DNA of 64,000 nucleotides from Sinorhizobium chiapasense (GCF_036488675.1 NZ_CP133148.1:620001-684000); one strand, 5' to 3'. Shown: positions 26,529 through 35,489, numbered from the stretch's first letter. Notes: generated by a model not told the origin, from the sequence alone. Made by a program: numbers and translations.

Positions 26529-27565
26529 TGGAAATTCGCCAACGTACTGATGATGCGTCGGCGTGCCTGGACCGACTGGACAGAGAGTTCTTGCTGATAT
26601 TGGCTTTTCGCCAGTATTTCCGCAGGGGGATAGACCGCCGGGTCCGAGCGCATCGCTTCGGGCAGGAGCTTGAGCGCGGCGCTGCTTGCTGTAGGCATGG
26701 TCAATGCCATTGCGTTTGCGGCAGCGCTGTCCGCGGAACCAATGAAGTCGAGGAATTCCAGCGCCCGCCGCTTGTTCGGCGAGCCCGCCGTCGCCGCCAT
26801 GCAATCCAGCCAGGAAAGCGTGCCTTCGTTCGGGACCGAATAGCGCCAGAGACCGGGAACGCCAACTTTGTCGTTGAGCACATGCTGGTCACCGCTGTAG
26901 CCGAGCGCCATGTGAAGGTTTCTGCCGGTCGACGGGTTCTGGACTGAGGTGATCACATAATCGTAGGTCAGCACGGACGGTGCCTGTTCCTTCATGAGGT
27001 CGAAGGCGGCCTTCAGCGTCTCGTTGTCGTTGGCGTTGATGGACGCGCCGAGCAGTATCAATGGGGCTACGAACGCCTCGTTGTGGTCGTCGAACATGGC
27101 GATGTGCTTCTTCAACGCCGGCGCCGGGCGCATCAGATCCTGCCAGGAGGTCGGGCGATCCTTCACGACGTCGGAGCGATAGAGAATACCCATGGTGCCC
27201 CAAAGATAGGGCAGGCCGTGTCCGGCGCAGCGCTTGCGCCATTCGGCGGCATAGTCCTTGAGTGAGGGAACGTTGGCTTCGGAAAGCGGTTCGAGAACAC
27301 CCTTCCTGCCGAAAAGCGCCGCACCGTTTTCTCCGACGACAACTATATCTATGTTGCTGCCCGGATCCGCCAGGATCTCGTCGCGGGCATCGCCGCTGTC
27401 ATAGTTGACCTGATGGATTGTGACGCCGGTCTTTTCCGTCCAGCGGTCGACGATTTCCTGGTCGATGTAGGATTCCCAGATGAGCAGGTTGAGCGTTTCG
27501 GCGCGAGCAGCGGACGCGTATGCCAGCGTCGCCAGGAAGACGGAAAAGACCGCGCGCCCTCTCAT
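26525..27565 (-). CDS. PotD-like periplasmic polyamine-binding protein (NspS-like)
   Basis: 346 residues from the ATG at 27565 (agaggc upstream). The signal peptide is FSVFLATLAYASAARA. The mature protein has the spermidine/putrescine-binding fold signatures NLLIWESYIDQEIVDRW, LPYLWGTMGILYRSDV and DDHNEAFVAPLILLGASIN. No ABC permease or ATPase gene is adjacent. Its stop overlaps the start of the GGDEF-EAL gene, so it probably works as a ligand-bound partner of that sensor and not in uptake. Specificity for a particular polyamine is an inference from the V. cholerae pair. Confidence 0.85.
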   Translation of the reverse strand: MRGRAVFSVFLATLAYASAARAETLNLLIWESYIDQEIVDRWTEKTGVTIHQVNYDSGDARDEILADPGSNIDIVVVGENGAALFGRKGVLEPLSEANVPSLKDYAAEWRKRCAGHGLPYLWGTMGILYRSDVVKDRPTSWQDLMRPAPALKKHIAMFDDHNEAFVAPLILLGASINANDNETLKAAFDLMKEQAPSVLTYDYVITSVQNPSTGRNLHMALGYSGDQHVLNDKVGVPGLWRYSVPNEGTLSWLDCMAATAGSPNKRRALEFLDFIGSADSAAANAMALTMPTASSAALKLLPEAMRSDPAVYPPAEILAKSQYQQELSVQSVQARRRIISTLANFQ

Positions 27566-27716
27566 TTCATGCCTCTGCCCAAGCCCCCATCCGATAACGG
27601 TACCGCGCAATAATTTATGAATGATTACAGGGGGTCGCGTCGGCGGATACCGATGTCTACGGGTAACCGGACCGCATGTCCGCCCGGGCGATCCGACGGT
27701 ACCGCATGGAAGGCGT

Positions 27717-28913
27717 CTACCTTGCTGGAAGCTTTGGCAGCAGGACCGTCAAGATGCCTAGCAGCGGCAGGTAGGAGCAGATCTCGTAGACGAACGCGAT
27801 GCCCTGCCGGTCGGCGAAGATGCCGAGCACCGCCGCGCCCATGCCGCCGAAGCCGAAGGCAAAGCCGAAGAAGACACCCGCAATCAGGCCCACGCGACCC
27901 GGAACGAGTTCCTGCGCGAAGACGACGATGGCGGAGAAGGCGGACGAGAAGATGAGGCCGATCAGAACGCTAAGCACGCACGTCCAAAACAGGTTTGCAT
28001 AGGGCAGCATGAGCGCGAACGGAATGACGCCGAGGATCGAGAACCAGATGACGAAGCGGGCGCCATAGCGGTCGCCGATCGGGCCGCCGAGGAAGGTTCC
28101 GGCGGCTGCCGAGCCGAGGAACAGGAACAGCATCAGTTGGGCCTGCTGCACGCTCGTACCGAACTTCTCGATCACGAAGAAGGTAAAGTAGCTGGATATG
28201 GAGGCGAGGTAGACGTTCTTCGTCGCGGTCAGCAGGACGAGGATAGCGATAGCCCAGAGAACCCGGCCTTTCGGTAGGGGAAGAGCGCGGTTCGGAGCGG
28301 GCCGGTTCATGGTCATGCGGCGGTGCCGTACGTACCACGTGCTGACCCAGGAAAGCACCAAGAAGCCGGTGATCGCCACGATCGAGAACCAGGCGAGACT
28401 GCCCTGGCCGAACGGAATGACGATGAAGGCGGCGAGCAGCGGTCCCAGCGCGCTGCCGGCATTGCCGCCGACCTGGAACAGCGATTGCGCCAGCCCGTGG
28501 CGGCCGCCGGACGCGAGCCGGGCCACGCGCGAAGATTCGGGGTGAAAGATCGCGGAACCGACACCGATCAGGCTCGCCGCCAAGAGAAGAATCCAGAAGT
28601 GATCGGCGTTTGCGAGGAGAATGAGCCCCGAGCAGGTTGAAAGCATGGCCACAGGCAGGGAGTAGGGCAGGCCCCATCGATCTGTGACAATGCCGACTGC
28701 CGGCTGCAGCATCGATGCGGTCAATTGAAACGTGAAGGTCAAGAGACCGATCTGGACGAAGTCGAGCGCGTAATTTGCCTTCAGCAACGGATACAGTGCG
28801 GTTAGCAGCGACTGCATGATGTCGTTCAGCATGTGGCAGAAGCTGACGGCAAGAATGACGGAGAAGGCGGTCTTTTCGGGACTGATGCTGCCCGTCGACG
28901 TTACTGAGGCCAT
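27717..28913 (-). CDS. MFS exporter of the fosmidomycin-resistance (Fsr) type
   Basis: A 398-residue major facilitator protein with about 12 hydrophobic segments. FCHMLNDIMQSLLTALYPLL, GIVTDRWGLPYSLPVA and GSAIFHPESSRVARLASGG are signatures of the Fsr group, which exports fosmidomycin and probably other small anionic molecules. An AraC regulator is read divergently from the shared upstream region and is its likely regulator. Confidence 0.87.
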   Translation of the reverse strand: MASVTSTGSISPEKTAFSVILAVSFCHMLNDIMQSLLTALYPLLKANYALDFVQIGLLTFTFQLTASMLQPAVGIVTDRWGLPYSLPVAMLSTCSGLILLANADHFWILLLAASLIGVGSAIFHPESSRVARLASGGRHGLAQSLFQVGGNAGSALGPLLAAFIVIPFGQGSLAWFSIVAITGFLVLSWVSTWYVRHRRMTMNRPAPNRALPLPKGRVLWAIAILVLLTATKNVYLASISSYFTFFVIEKFGTSVQQAQLMLFLFLGSAAAGTFLGGPIGDRYGARFVIWFSILGVIPFALMLPYANLFWTCVLSVLIGLIFSSAFSAIVVFAQELVPGRVGLIAGVFFGFAFGFGGMGAAVLGIFADRQGIAFVYEICSYLPLLGILTVLLPKLPAR

Positions 28914-29021
28914 GAGATGTTCCCTGCGAACGGCTCACCTATTGAGCCGCCGGTCATCTCTAGACGGCTTGTTGCTGGCCTGCTTTTGTGATTTGGTCCA
29001 ATTCTTTCGCGAGTGGGCCAA

Positions 29022-29876
29022 ATGCCGAAATCGAGAGGAAATTACCTGTCGCAACTGGCGGATGCGGATCATTTCAGAAGCCTGGAGTGGATCGAGAGCG
29101 CGAACGCTTCCGTCCTGGCGATTGGCAAAGACTACGCCTCTGGCTTGAGGATCCCTCCACACAGCCATAGCCGCACACAGTTGTGGTGGGCGCGCTGCGG
29201 AGTCGTCCTGGTACACACGCCGGGCGGGCGCTGGATGATCCCTCCCGGGCACGCCTTGCTCATTCCCGCCGGCACGGAACACTCGGCGGAGATGGTGAGC
29301 GATGTCAGGATGCATTCGATCTACATTTTTGCGGCCGCCAGCCGCGCGGATCGTCCGCTCGTGGTCGAGATCACCGCGCTCGCCGGAAGCCTTATTGACT
29401 CTTTGATCGCCGCTCGGGACGAAGCGTCGTCGGAGCGACGGGAGCAATTGATCATGGATCTGTTGCTGGCGGAGATCCCGCGGCTTGCGGAGCGACCGCT
29501 GGGCTTGCCTTTCCCGCAGAACCAAAGGCTTGCCTCCCTGTGCCGACAGTTCCTGAAAGCACCTTCGGCGACCGCAACGATAGATCAATGGGCCGATCGC
29601 ATGGGCATCAGCCGCCGTTCCTTTACGCGCCTTTTTCGGCACGAGACCGGCATCAGTTTCGTCACCTGGCGGCAGCAGGCTTGCATCTTCGGCTCGCTGC
29701 CGCGCCTTGCCGACGGTGAACCGATCACCACCGTGGCGCTCGATGCGGGCTACGAGAATGTCGCGGCTTTCACGACCATGTTCCGCCGCATGCTTGGTGC
29801 GCCGCCAAGCCTCTATCTGCGCGACTACAGCGCCGCGCGTCTTATCAGACGCGCAAAGGACGCTGTAGCACTTTGA
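29022..29876 (+). CDS. AraC family regulator, divergent from the Fsr-type exporter
   Basis: About 284 residues. The N-terminal cupin sensor has PPHSHSRTQLWWARCGVV and LIPAGTEHSAEM; the C-terminal helix-turn-helix pair has WADRMGISRRSFTRLFRHET and LDAGYENVAAFTTMFRRMLG. The start is either GTG 29013 or ATG 29022; neither has a strong ribosome site. It likely controls the divergent MFS gene. The final residues (RLIRRAKDAVAL) and the stop are encoded by a mosaic element, so the native C-terminus was probably replaced. Confidence 0.86.
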   Translation: MPKSRGNYLSQLADADHFRSLEWIESANASVLAIGKDYASGLRIPPHSHSRTQLWWARCGVVLVHTPGGRWMIPPGHALLIPAGTEHSAEMVSDVRMHSIYIFAAASRADRPLVVEITALAGSLIDSLIAARDEASSERREQLIMDLLLAEIPRLAERPLGLPFPQNQRLASLCRQFLKAPSATATIDQWADRMGISRRSFTRLFRHETGISFVTWRQQACIFGSLPRLADGEPITTVALDAGYENVAAFTTMFRRMLGAPPSLYLRDYSAARLIRRAKDAVAL

Positions 29877-29932
29877 ATTGCTGCATGTTTTTATCCTTAA
29901 ATCGGCTACGATTTAAGGAAACATGCAGTAGT
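29825..29932. repeat. Complete ABC-type mosaic element, reversed
   Basis: In reverse order relative to the copy at 6468: ctacagcgccgcgcgtct-tatc-agacgcgcaaaggacgctgtag, then cactttgaattgctgcatg, then ccttaaatcggctacgatttaagg and catgcag. The left module forms the last codons and stop of the AraC gene. Confidence 0.86.
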
Positions 29933-30104
29933 CAGGCTGACCGGATAAAATGCCATGGGAAACGAAAGCTGAATTGACCTGGTTAACGGAATCGTAGGAA
30001 CACGCCACGGATAAAGCGGCGGTTGTATCACATCTGAGCTCTCTCCCTCGCTCGTGCCCGGCGCGATCCACCCGCCTGGCGAATGATTCACCCGGAGTTG
30101 TTCA

Positions 30105-30908
30105 TTGCGTATCCGTATTGCTCTTCTTTCTGGAAGTTTTTTCCTGCTGGCCGGCGCAGCTTCCGCCGAAGACGGCCGTTTTATGTGGTCGGGCGATTGG
30201 TATCTGAAAGTCGGCGCCACGGGTTTCATCGGCCCGAAATATGAAGGCGCATCGGATCGGATGTTCCAGGCGGCGCCGCTGGTCTCGCTTGGCAAAGCCG
30301 GCAGCAGCGTGCGTTTCTCCTCGCGCAATGACAATATGTCCTACGCGTTCCTCGATCAGGGCGGGTTCCGGACAGGCGTCGTGGGCAAGCTGCTCTTCGA
30401 GCGTGACGAGGATAGGTCGAGCGATCTGAAGGGCCTCGATCCCGTCAAGTTCGGCGGCGAAGTCGGCGGCTTCGCCGAGGTTTATCCGACCGATTGGATG
30501 CGTCTGCGCGCTGAGGTTCGCCAGGGTATCCGCAGCCATCACGGTGTCGTCGCGGACGTCGCGGCGGACGCCTTCGTCGATGTCAGCGAGACGGTACGGG
30601 TATCCGGCGGCCCGCGGCTGACGGCTGCGACGAGTGATTATTTCGACACCTATTACGGTGTGAACAATCGGGAATCGGCTGCGTCCGGCCTGAGCGCCTA
30701 CGACCCGGGCGGCGGCATCCACTCCGCCGGCCTCGGCGCTGCGGTTACCTGGCAGGCGACCGAGAAGCTGGAGACCAGCGCCTATGCCGAATACCGGCGA
30801 TTGATGGGTCCCGCCGCCGATTCGAGCCTGGTACGTGAGCGCGGCAGCCGCAATCAGCTTCTGGTCGGGGTTTCCGCGACCTACCGCTTCGACTTCACGC
30901 TTCCTTGA
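30105..30908 (+). CDS. MipA/OmpV family outer membrane protein
   Basis: 267 residues from a TTG start at 30105, supported by cggag nine bases upstream and by the signal peptide it begins (RIALLSGSFFLLAGAASA). The mature protein has the beta-strand pattern and the family opening WYLKVGATGFIGPKYEGASD, and ends in an aromatic residue pattern (TYRFDFTLP). MipA/OmpV proteins are outer membrane barrels; MipA scaffolds peptidoglycan enzymes in E. coli. The role here is not known. Confidence 0.87.
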   Translation: MRIRIALLSGSFFLLAGAASAEDGRFMWSGDWYLKVGATGFIGPKYEGASDRMFQAAPLVSLGKAGSSVRFSSRNDNMSYAFLDQGGFRTGVVGKLLFERDEDRSSDLKGLDPVKFGGEVGGFAEVYPTDWMRLRAEVRQGIRSHHGVVADVAADAFVDVSETVRVSGGPRLTAATSDYFDTYYGVNNRESAASGLSAYDPGGGIHSAGLGAAVTWQATEKLETSAYAEYRRLMGPAADSSLVRERGSRNQLLVGVSATYRFDFTLP

Positions 30909-30917
30909 CGGCCTGCA

Positions 30918-30958
30918 GGGCCGCGCGTCTCACCAGACGCACAAGAGACGCAGCGCCG
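30918..30958. repeat. Fragment of an ABC-type mosaic element
   Basis: ccgcgcgtct-cacc-agacgcacaagagacgcagcg, the second hairpin module only, slightly degraded. It lies between the MipA/OmpV gene and ubiA. Confidence 0.55.
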
Positions 30959-31016
30959 ACTGGGGAACAGAGCGCTGCCGCTTGACCGCCCGCCCTTGGG
31001 GAGCCAAACAGGAGCG

Positions 31017-31976
31017 ATGAACACTTCTTCTCTAGATTCCGGCCGCGTTCACGACGCGCCGTCCAACAACTGGGTTTATCGCGTCCTGCCGCGCGCGTTC
31101 TGGCCCTATGCGCAGCTTGCCCGCTGGGACAGGCCGATCGGCTGGCAGCTTTTGTTGTGGCCTTGCCTCTGGTCGGCCGCGCTGGCTTCGGCGACGGCGG
31201 CCAGCCTCGGCAGCTTCTCGGCCGGCCGTTTCCTGTTCCACGTTGTTCTGTTCACGGTCGGTGCGATCGCCATGCGCGGCGCAGGCTGCACCTACAACGA
31301 CATCGTCGACCACGATATTGATATGGAAGTGGCGCGCACGCGGTCGCGTCCCCTGCCTTCCGGGCGCGTCACGCGCTTTCAGGCCAAGGCGTTCATGGTG
31401 CTGCAGGCCCTTGTGGGTCTTCTCGTCCTGCTGCAGTTCAACGGCTTCACTGTTTTCCTCGGCATTGTGTCGCTGGCGCTGGTGGCGATCTATCCCTTTG
31501 CCAAGCGGTTCACGGACTGGCCGCAGTTCTTCCTCGGCCTTGCGTTTTCGTGGGGCGCCGTAATGGGCTGGTCGGCGGAGTTCGGCGAACTCTCCCTTGC
31601 CTCCATTTTGCTCTACGCAGCCGCGATCGCCTGGACCATCGGCTACGACACCATCTACGCCTATCAGGACAGGGAGGATGACGCACTGATCGGCGTCCGT
31701 TCGACCGCGCGCCGGTTCGGTGACAATCCCCGGCCGTGGCTGATCGGGCTCTACGGGCTAGCCGTCTTGCTGATGTTGCTGGCCTTTGCGGCGGCGGGAG
31801 TGGGCTTCTTCGCTTATGCGGCTCTTCTGGTGGCAGCGGTGATGCTTGGCTATCAGATCCTGGTGCTGAATATCCATGACCCGCTGCAATGCCTTGCATT
31901 GTTCAAGTTCAACAGCGTCGTCGGTTTCATTGTCTTTGCCGGCCTTGTCCTGACGCTTCTCATACGCCTCATATGA
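31017..31976 (+). CDS. ubiA: 4-hydroxybenzoate octaprenyltransferase
   Basis: Integral membrane prenyltransferase that attaches the polyprenyl chain to 4-hydroxybenzoate in ubiquinone synthesis, 319 residues. The first aspartate motif is NDIVDHDIDMEVART and the second is YQDREDDALIGVRST; nine or so hydrophobic helices surround them. caggag lies four bases before the ATG at 31017. Its polyprenyl diphosphate substrate is made by the ispB product encoded at 9.4 kb. Confidence 0.94.
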   Translation: MNTSSLDSGRVHDAPSNNWVYRVLPRAFWPYAQLARWDRPIGWQLLLWPCLWSAALASATAASLGSFSAGRFLFHVVLFTVGAIAMRGAGCTYNDIVDHDIDMEVARTRSRPLPSGRVTRFQAKAFMVLQALVGLLVLLQFNGFTVFLGIVSLALVAIYPFAKRFTDWPQFFLGLAFSWGAVMGWSAEFGELSLASILLYAAAIAWTIGYDTIYAYQDREDDALIGVRSTARRFGDNPRPWLIGLYGLAVLLMLLAFAAAGVGFFAYAALLVAAVMLGYQILVLNIHDPLQCLALFKFNSVVGFIVFAGLVLTLLIRLI

Positions 31977-32002
31977 AAAATCCTCCGGCTGGGTCCGGAG
32001 GA
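31975..32002 (-). terminator. Minus-strand rho-independent terminator
   Basis: Read on the minus strand: tcctccgg, loop acccag, ccggagga, then ttttt. It has no T tract in the plus direction, so it serves a minus-strand transcript ending just inside the ubiA stop region. The only candidate is the small gene at 32060-32164. Confidence 0.8.
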
Positions 32003-32059
32003 CGTGTGGGCTTTGGTTCGACCGACATTTCGGTCAAGTCAATCCATTGGTAGGGCCTC

Positions 32060-32164
32060 TTACGCCCAGCTTGGTCCGCTATCGGGCTTGCGCGGCTTGA
32101 CGGCAGCACGTGCGCGGAAAGCGGCCCGGATGGCGATGAGGACGGCGAGCAGATGCTTGCGCAT
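32060..32164 (-). CDS. Very small basic protein
   Basis: 34 residues: MRKHLLAVLIAIRAAFRARA followed by a Lys/Pro/Ser-rich tail. aagggag lies seven bases before the ATG. A terminator on the same strand follows 58 bases downstream, so this unit has both a ribosome site and an end signal. The hydrophobic-basic start could be a membrane-surface helix. No family is recognised. The transcript could instead be a small regulatory RNA. Confidence 0.45.
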   Translation of the reverse strand: MRKHLLAVLIAIRAAFRARAAVKPRKPDSGPSWA

Positions 32165-32310
32165 GCGATATCTCCCTTCATTCGTGCCTTTGGCTATGGA
32201 GCGCATATGGCATGAAGAAGGCGAACCCACTGTTTCTGCGGTAATATTTGCCCGCAAGATGTGGAAAACCTCCACGGCAAATTTAACCAGCATACGCGGG
32301 GGCGGCATCG

Positions 32311-32350
32311 CAAAAGACGACGACCGGCCGCAGGGTTCGGCCGGTCGTCG
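32311..32350 (-). terminator. Rho-independent terminator of the DUF6101-like gene
   Basis: Perfect 13-base arms at 32318-32330 and 32338-32350 (cgacgaccggccg) with a seven-base loop. On the minus strand the hairpin is followed by tctttt. It lies 25 bases after the stop of the gene at 32375-32941. Confidence 0.88.
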
Positions 32351-32374
32351 CACTGGAGTCGATGGGAGAGGAAA

Positions 32375-32941
32375 TCAGGTCCGGGCGATAATCTCGCGCC
32401 CGTCGATTTTCATGTGAACGCCGAGCGTCCCGGTCGAGCGGCGCACGAGGAAGCGCGGGCGGCGCTCGGCGAAAAAGGCGTGGCGGCGACGCGGTTTCGC
32501 CGGAGCGGTGCGGACATCGCCGAGGTGCTCTTCCAGCGGGCGAGCGACACCGTCAGCTTCGACCATCAGCATCGGGATACGATAGGCTTCCGCCCAGGCC
32601 CGCCAGTCGGCTGCGATGTCGGAAAGGTCGTGGGCGACGAGCAGCGGGATGCAAAGATCCGGATCGTCGTGATGGAGTTCGAGCGTCACTGTAACCTCCC
32701 CGTCGCCATGGTCGATGGCCCGCGCTGCTACACCCTTGAACGCTCGCGCAGGCAGGGCGATCGAAAGCGGCAAGCCGCTCGATGGTAGCACCTTGCGCAA
32801 AACAGCGCCACGTTCGTCGAGGCTGATGGTGACATTGCCGGCATGGCCGCGCAAGGCGTAGGTTGCATGCTGCGGAAAACGCTTCGGATCGAGCCTCAGT
32901 TTGTTTTCAACCCAAGCCGGTTGAGAAAGTGTGTTGCGCAT
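32375..32941 (-). CDS. DUF6101-like rhizobial protein
   Basis: 188 residues from the ATG at 32941. An upstream open extension is Arg/Pro-rich shadow sequence and would run into the promoter region of the DUF1217 gene. Visible features are RLDPKRFPQHATYAL, SIALPARAFKGVAARAI and an acidic patch (LELHHDDPDLCIPLLVAHDL). I believe this is the family named DUF6101, found in Rhizobiales, but the assignment is from memory. No function is known. A strong terminator follows. Confidence 0.7.
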   Translation of the reverse strand: MRNTLSQPAWVENKLRLDPKRFPQHATYALRGHAGNVTISLDERGAVLRKVLPSSGLPLSIALPARAFKGVAARAIDHGDGEVTVTLELHHDDPDLCIPLLVAHDLSDIAADWRAWAEAYRIPMLMVEADGVARPLEEHLGDVRTAPAKPRRRHAFFAERRPRFLVRRSTGTLGVHMKIDGREIIART

Positions 32942-33254
32942 TTCAATCGCCCTTGTTTTTCCTTGAGAGCCGGTTCCCGGTCTTCTCGTCGGGACTTTTC
33001 GTCCTCTATGGGCAGGAGGATAGGCAGCCGCTCTTCCGGACGGCTTAAAAATTGCGGTTAAAAAAACTTTGCGTCGCCCGATGGTTAGCAAAAGCCGACC
33101 CGTCAAGGTTTCTTCTTCGTCAACGAAATTGCCGGGTTTTTTTGAACCGCGAACGAACGCCGGAAAAGCCACACACAAGTCTCCCGTGAGATGATGCGGC
33201 GTCAGAATTCTGTTTTGGCGGGCGCATCCTGCAGGCAATCGACAAGGCGACGGC
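32942..33254. other. Divergent intergenic region
   Basis: About 310 bases between the starts of two divergent genes. Contains an A/T-rich patch (aattgcggttaaaaaaactt near 33050-33070) that may hold promoter elements; I could not assign defined -35/-10 boxes. No repeat element is present. Confidence 0.4.
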
Positions 33255-35432
33255 ATGGTTTCGACCTATATCGACTACAATCTCATCACCCGCGACATGA
33301 GGGCCAGTCTCAATCGCGTGTCGATCCAGCCGCTGGTTGCGCGCGAGGCCGAATACTACAAAGCGAATATCGGCAAGGTGACTTCGGTCGAAGAGTTTCT
33401 CGACGATTACCGGCTCTATTCCTACGCCATGAAGGCCCACGGCCTTGAGGACATGACCTATGCGGTCGCTTTCATGCGAAAGGTCCTCGAGAGCGATCTC
33501 AAGGACGACAACAGCTTTGCCAATCGCCTGACGGACGAGCGATATCGCAACTTCGCCGAGGCTTTCAGTTTCGGTTCGTCGACCGCTGTTGCCCAGACCG
33601 ATGCCCAGACCGATGCGCTGATCGGGCTCTACAGCGAGACGATCGCCAACGAGTCGAATGTGCTCAATGCCGAGACGAGCTACTACAATGCGGTGATCGA
33701 TACCGTGACGAATGTCGACCAGTTCCTGGGCAACGAACGCCTCAGAACCTATGCGATGAAGGCGTTCGGATTCGATCCCAAATACACGTCCTATTCCCAT
33801 TTGAGACAGGTTCTGACCAGCGACGTCAACGATCCGAACAGCTACGTCAACAAACTCGGCAGCAGCACGGCGCTGAACTTCGCGATGGCGTTCAATTTCC
33901 AGACGGACGGGAGCCTGCCCGCCAACACGCTGCCGCAGAGCGCAACACAAAAGAGTGCCATCAACGAGAGCTACATCCTGAACGCCAGCGACCGCGTTAC
34001 CTCGGCCGAGGCTCTGCTCAACAAGAGTTATTATGAGGCGAAGATCGGCAGCATCACGACGGTCGCCGCATTGAAGGCCGATACCCGCCTGTTCAACTAC
34101 GTGGTGACCGCCTTCGGATTGCCGCCAAGCACGTTGACGACAACCGTCGAGAACATCCTGACCAGTGACCTCGACGATCCCAACAGCTACGCCAACACGA
34201 TGGGCGGCGAGTACAATAAGGCCTACAAGGCCATGGCAGCCGCCTTCAATTTCCAGACCGACGGCACGCTTGCCAGCGGCGACGACGCGCAGACGGCGGC
34301 GCAGATCGCCACCACGTCGGACGGCTACCTGATCCATTACAACGACAAGGACGATGCTGCGGACGAGGCTTTGATCTCTCGGTTCAAGATGCTGGTCAAC
34401 ACGCTGACAAGTGTCGACAATCTGCTCAACGACTCCAGTATGATGACGCTCACGCTGCGCGCCTTCGGCCTTGAGGAAGAAGGGGACAGCCTGCGCAAGC
34501 TGAGGAAGGTTCTGACGAGCGATCTGAGCGATCCCGACAGCTATGCCAATTCCCTCGAGGACGAGCGCTACGTAAAGCTTGCCAAGGCGTTCAACTTCGA
34601 GCCCGACGGCTCGCTCGGCGCGCCGAAGCTTGCACAGTCCGAGGCCGAAATCCTCAATACATCCAAGGTCTACGTCATCGAAAAGAGCCGTTTTGGCACT
34701 GACGAAGACAAGACCAAGGCACAGGAAGAGGCGAAATATTACAGTGCCGAGATCCAGAAGATCGAAACGCTCGATGACTTTCTCGGTAACCGGCGCCTTG
34801 TCGATTTCGTCCTTGTCGCAGCCGGCATCGATCCCGAGACCGTCGAGACCGGCTACCTGAGGGAGATGTTTCTCTCCGATCTCGATGATCCGGAAAGCTT
34901 TATCAACACGGAGAGCGATACCCGCTATCGCGAGATCGTGGCTTCTTTCAACTTTGACATCGAAGGAAAGCTTGCTCGCGGGGCCGCGGGCGAGATCCAG
35001 ACCCGGCGCGGCATCATTGCCACGATGGACCTTTACCTCAACCAGACGCTGGAAGAAAACGCCGGCGAGGACAATGCCGGTGTCCGCCTGGCACTCTATT
35101 TCAAGCGCATCGCTTCGGACGTCAACACGGTTTACGACCTTCTTGCCGACAGCGCCTTGATGCAGGTCGTCAGAACCGCCTTCAGCATCCCGCAGGAGAT
35201 GGCAAGCAGCGACATCGATATTCAAGCCGAATACATCAAGCGCGTGATGAATATCGAGGATCTCCACGACCCCGAGAAGCTCGAGAAACTTCTGCAGCGT
35301 TTCACCGCGCTTTATGACGTCGAGAACAACACCGATGTCTCTCCCGCCGCCACCATCCTGTCAGGCAGCAGTGGTTTCGGCATCAGCGCCGATACGCTGA
35401 TGCAGCTGACTCAACTCAGGATGGGCGGTTAG
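33255..35432 (+). CDS. DUF1217 protein with six tandem repeats
   Basis: A 725-residue, acidic, Asn/Asp-rich protein with no signal peptide or membrane segment. I count six copies of a unit of about 75-80 residues with inter-unit linkers. The unit runs YY-A-I--VTSV---L---RL--Y-M-AFG, then LR-VLTSDL-DPNSY-N, then A-AFNF--DG-L. Copies begin near residues 35, 145, 260, 375, 495 and 610; the last is the most diverged. I recall shorter DUF1217 proteins in rhizobial flagellar clusters, but no flagellar gene lies in this window. Function unknown. Confidence 0.85.
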   Translation: MVSTYIDYNLITRDMRASLNRVSIQPLVAREAEYYKANIGKVTSVEEFLDDYRLYSYAMKAHGLEDMTYAVAFMRKVLESDLKDDNSFANRLTDERYRNFAEAFSFGSSTAVAQTDAQTDALIGLYSETIANESNVLNAETSYYNAVIDTVTNVDQFLGNERLRTYAMKAFGFDPKYTSYSHLRQVLTSDVNDPNSYVNKLGSSTALNFAMAFNFQTDGSLPANTLPQSATQKSAINESYILNASDRVTSAEALLNKSYYEAKIGSITTVAALKADTRLFNYVVTAFGLPPSTLTTTVENILTSDLDDPNSYANTMGGEYNKAYKAMAAAFNFQTDGTLASGDDAQTAAQIATTSDGYLIHYNDKDDAADEALISRFKMLVNTLTSVDNLLNDSSMMTLTLRAFGLEEEGDSLRKLRKVLTSDLSDPDSYANSLEDERYVKLAKAFNFEPDGSLGAPKLAQSEAEILNTSKVYVIEKSRFGTDEDKTKAQEEAKYYSAEIQKIETLDDFLGNRRLVDFVLVAAGIDPETVETGYLREMFLSDLDDPESFINTESDTRYREIVASFNFDIEGKLARGAAGEIQTRRGIIATMDLYLNQTLEENAGEDNAGVRLALYFKRIASDVNTVYDLLADSALMQVVRTAFSIPQEMASSDIDIQAEYIKRVMNIEDLHDPEKLEKLLQRFTALYDVENNTDVSPAATILSGSSGFGISADTLMQLTQLRMGG

Positions 35433-35489
35433 AACTGATGAGGTGTGGACGGTTTGCGCCCGCGCCCCGCTCGATCGCTCTGGAATTGA

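Noticed and set aside
31969..32181. 70-codon minus-strand frame over the ubiA 3' end
   Set aside because: It runs through the terminator hairpin and has no ribosome site; the 34-codon frame at 32060-32164 is better supported.
33120..35267. Open frame of 715 codons on the minus strand across the DUF1217 gene
   Set aside because: Its apparent repeats are only the reverse reading of the DUF1217 repeats. No ribosome site or family match was seen.
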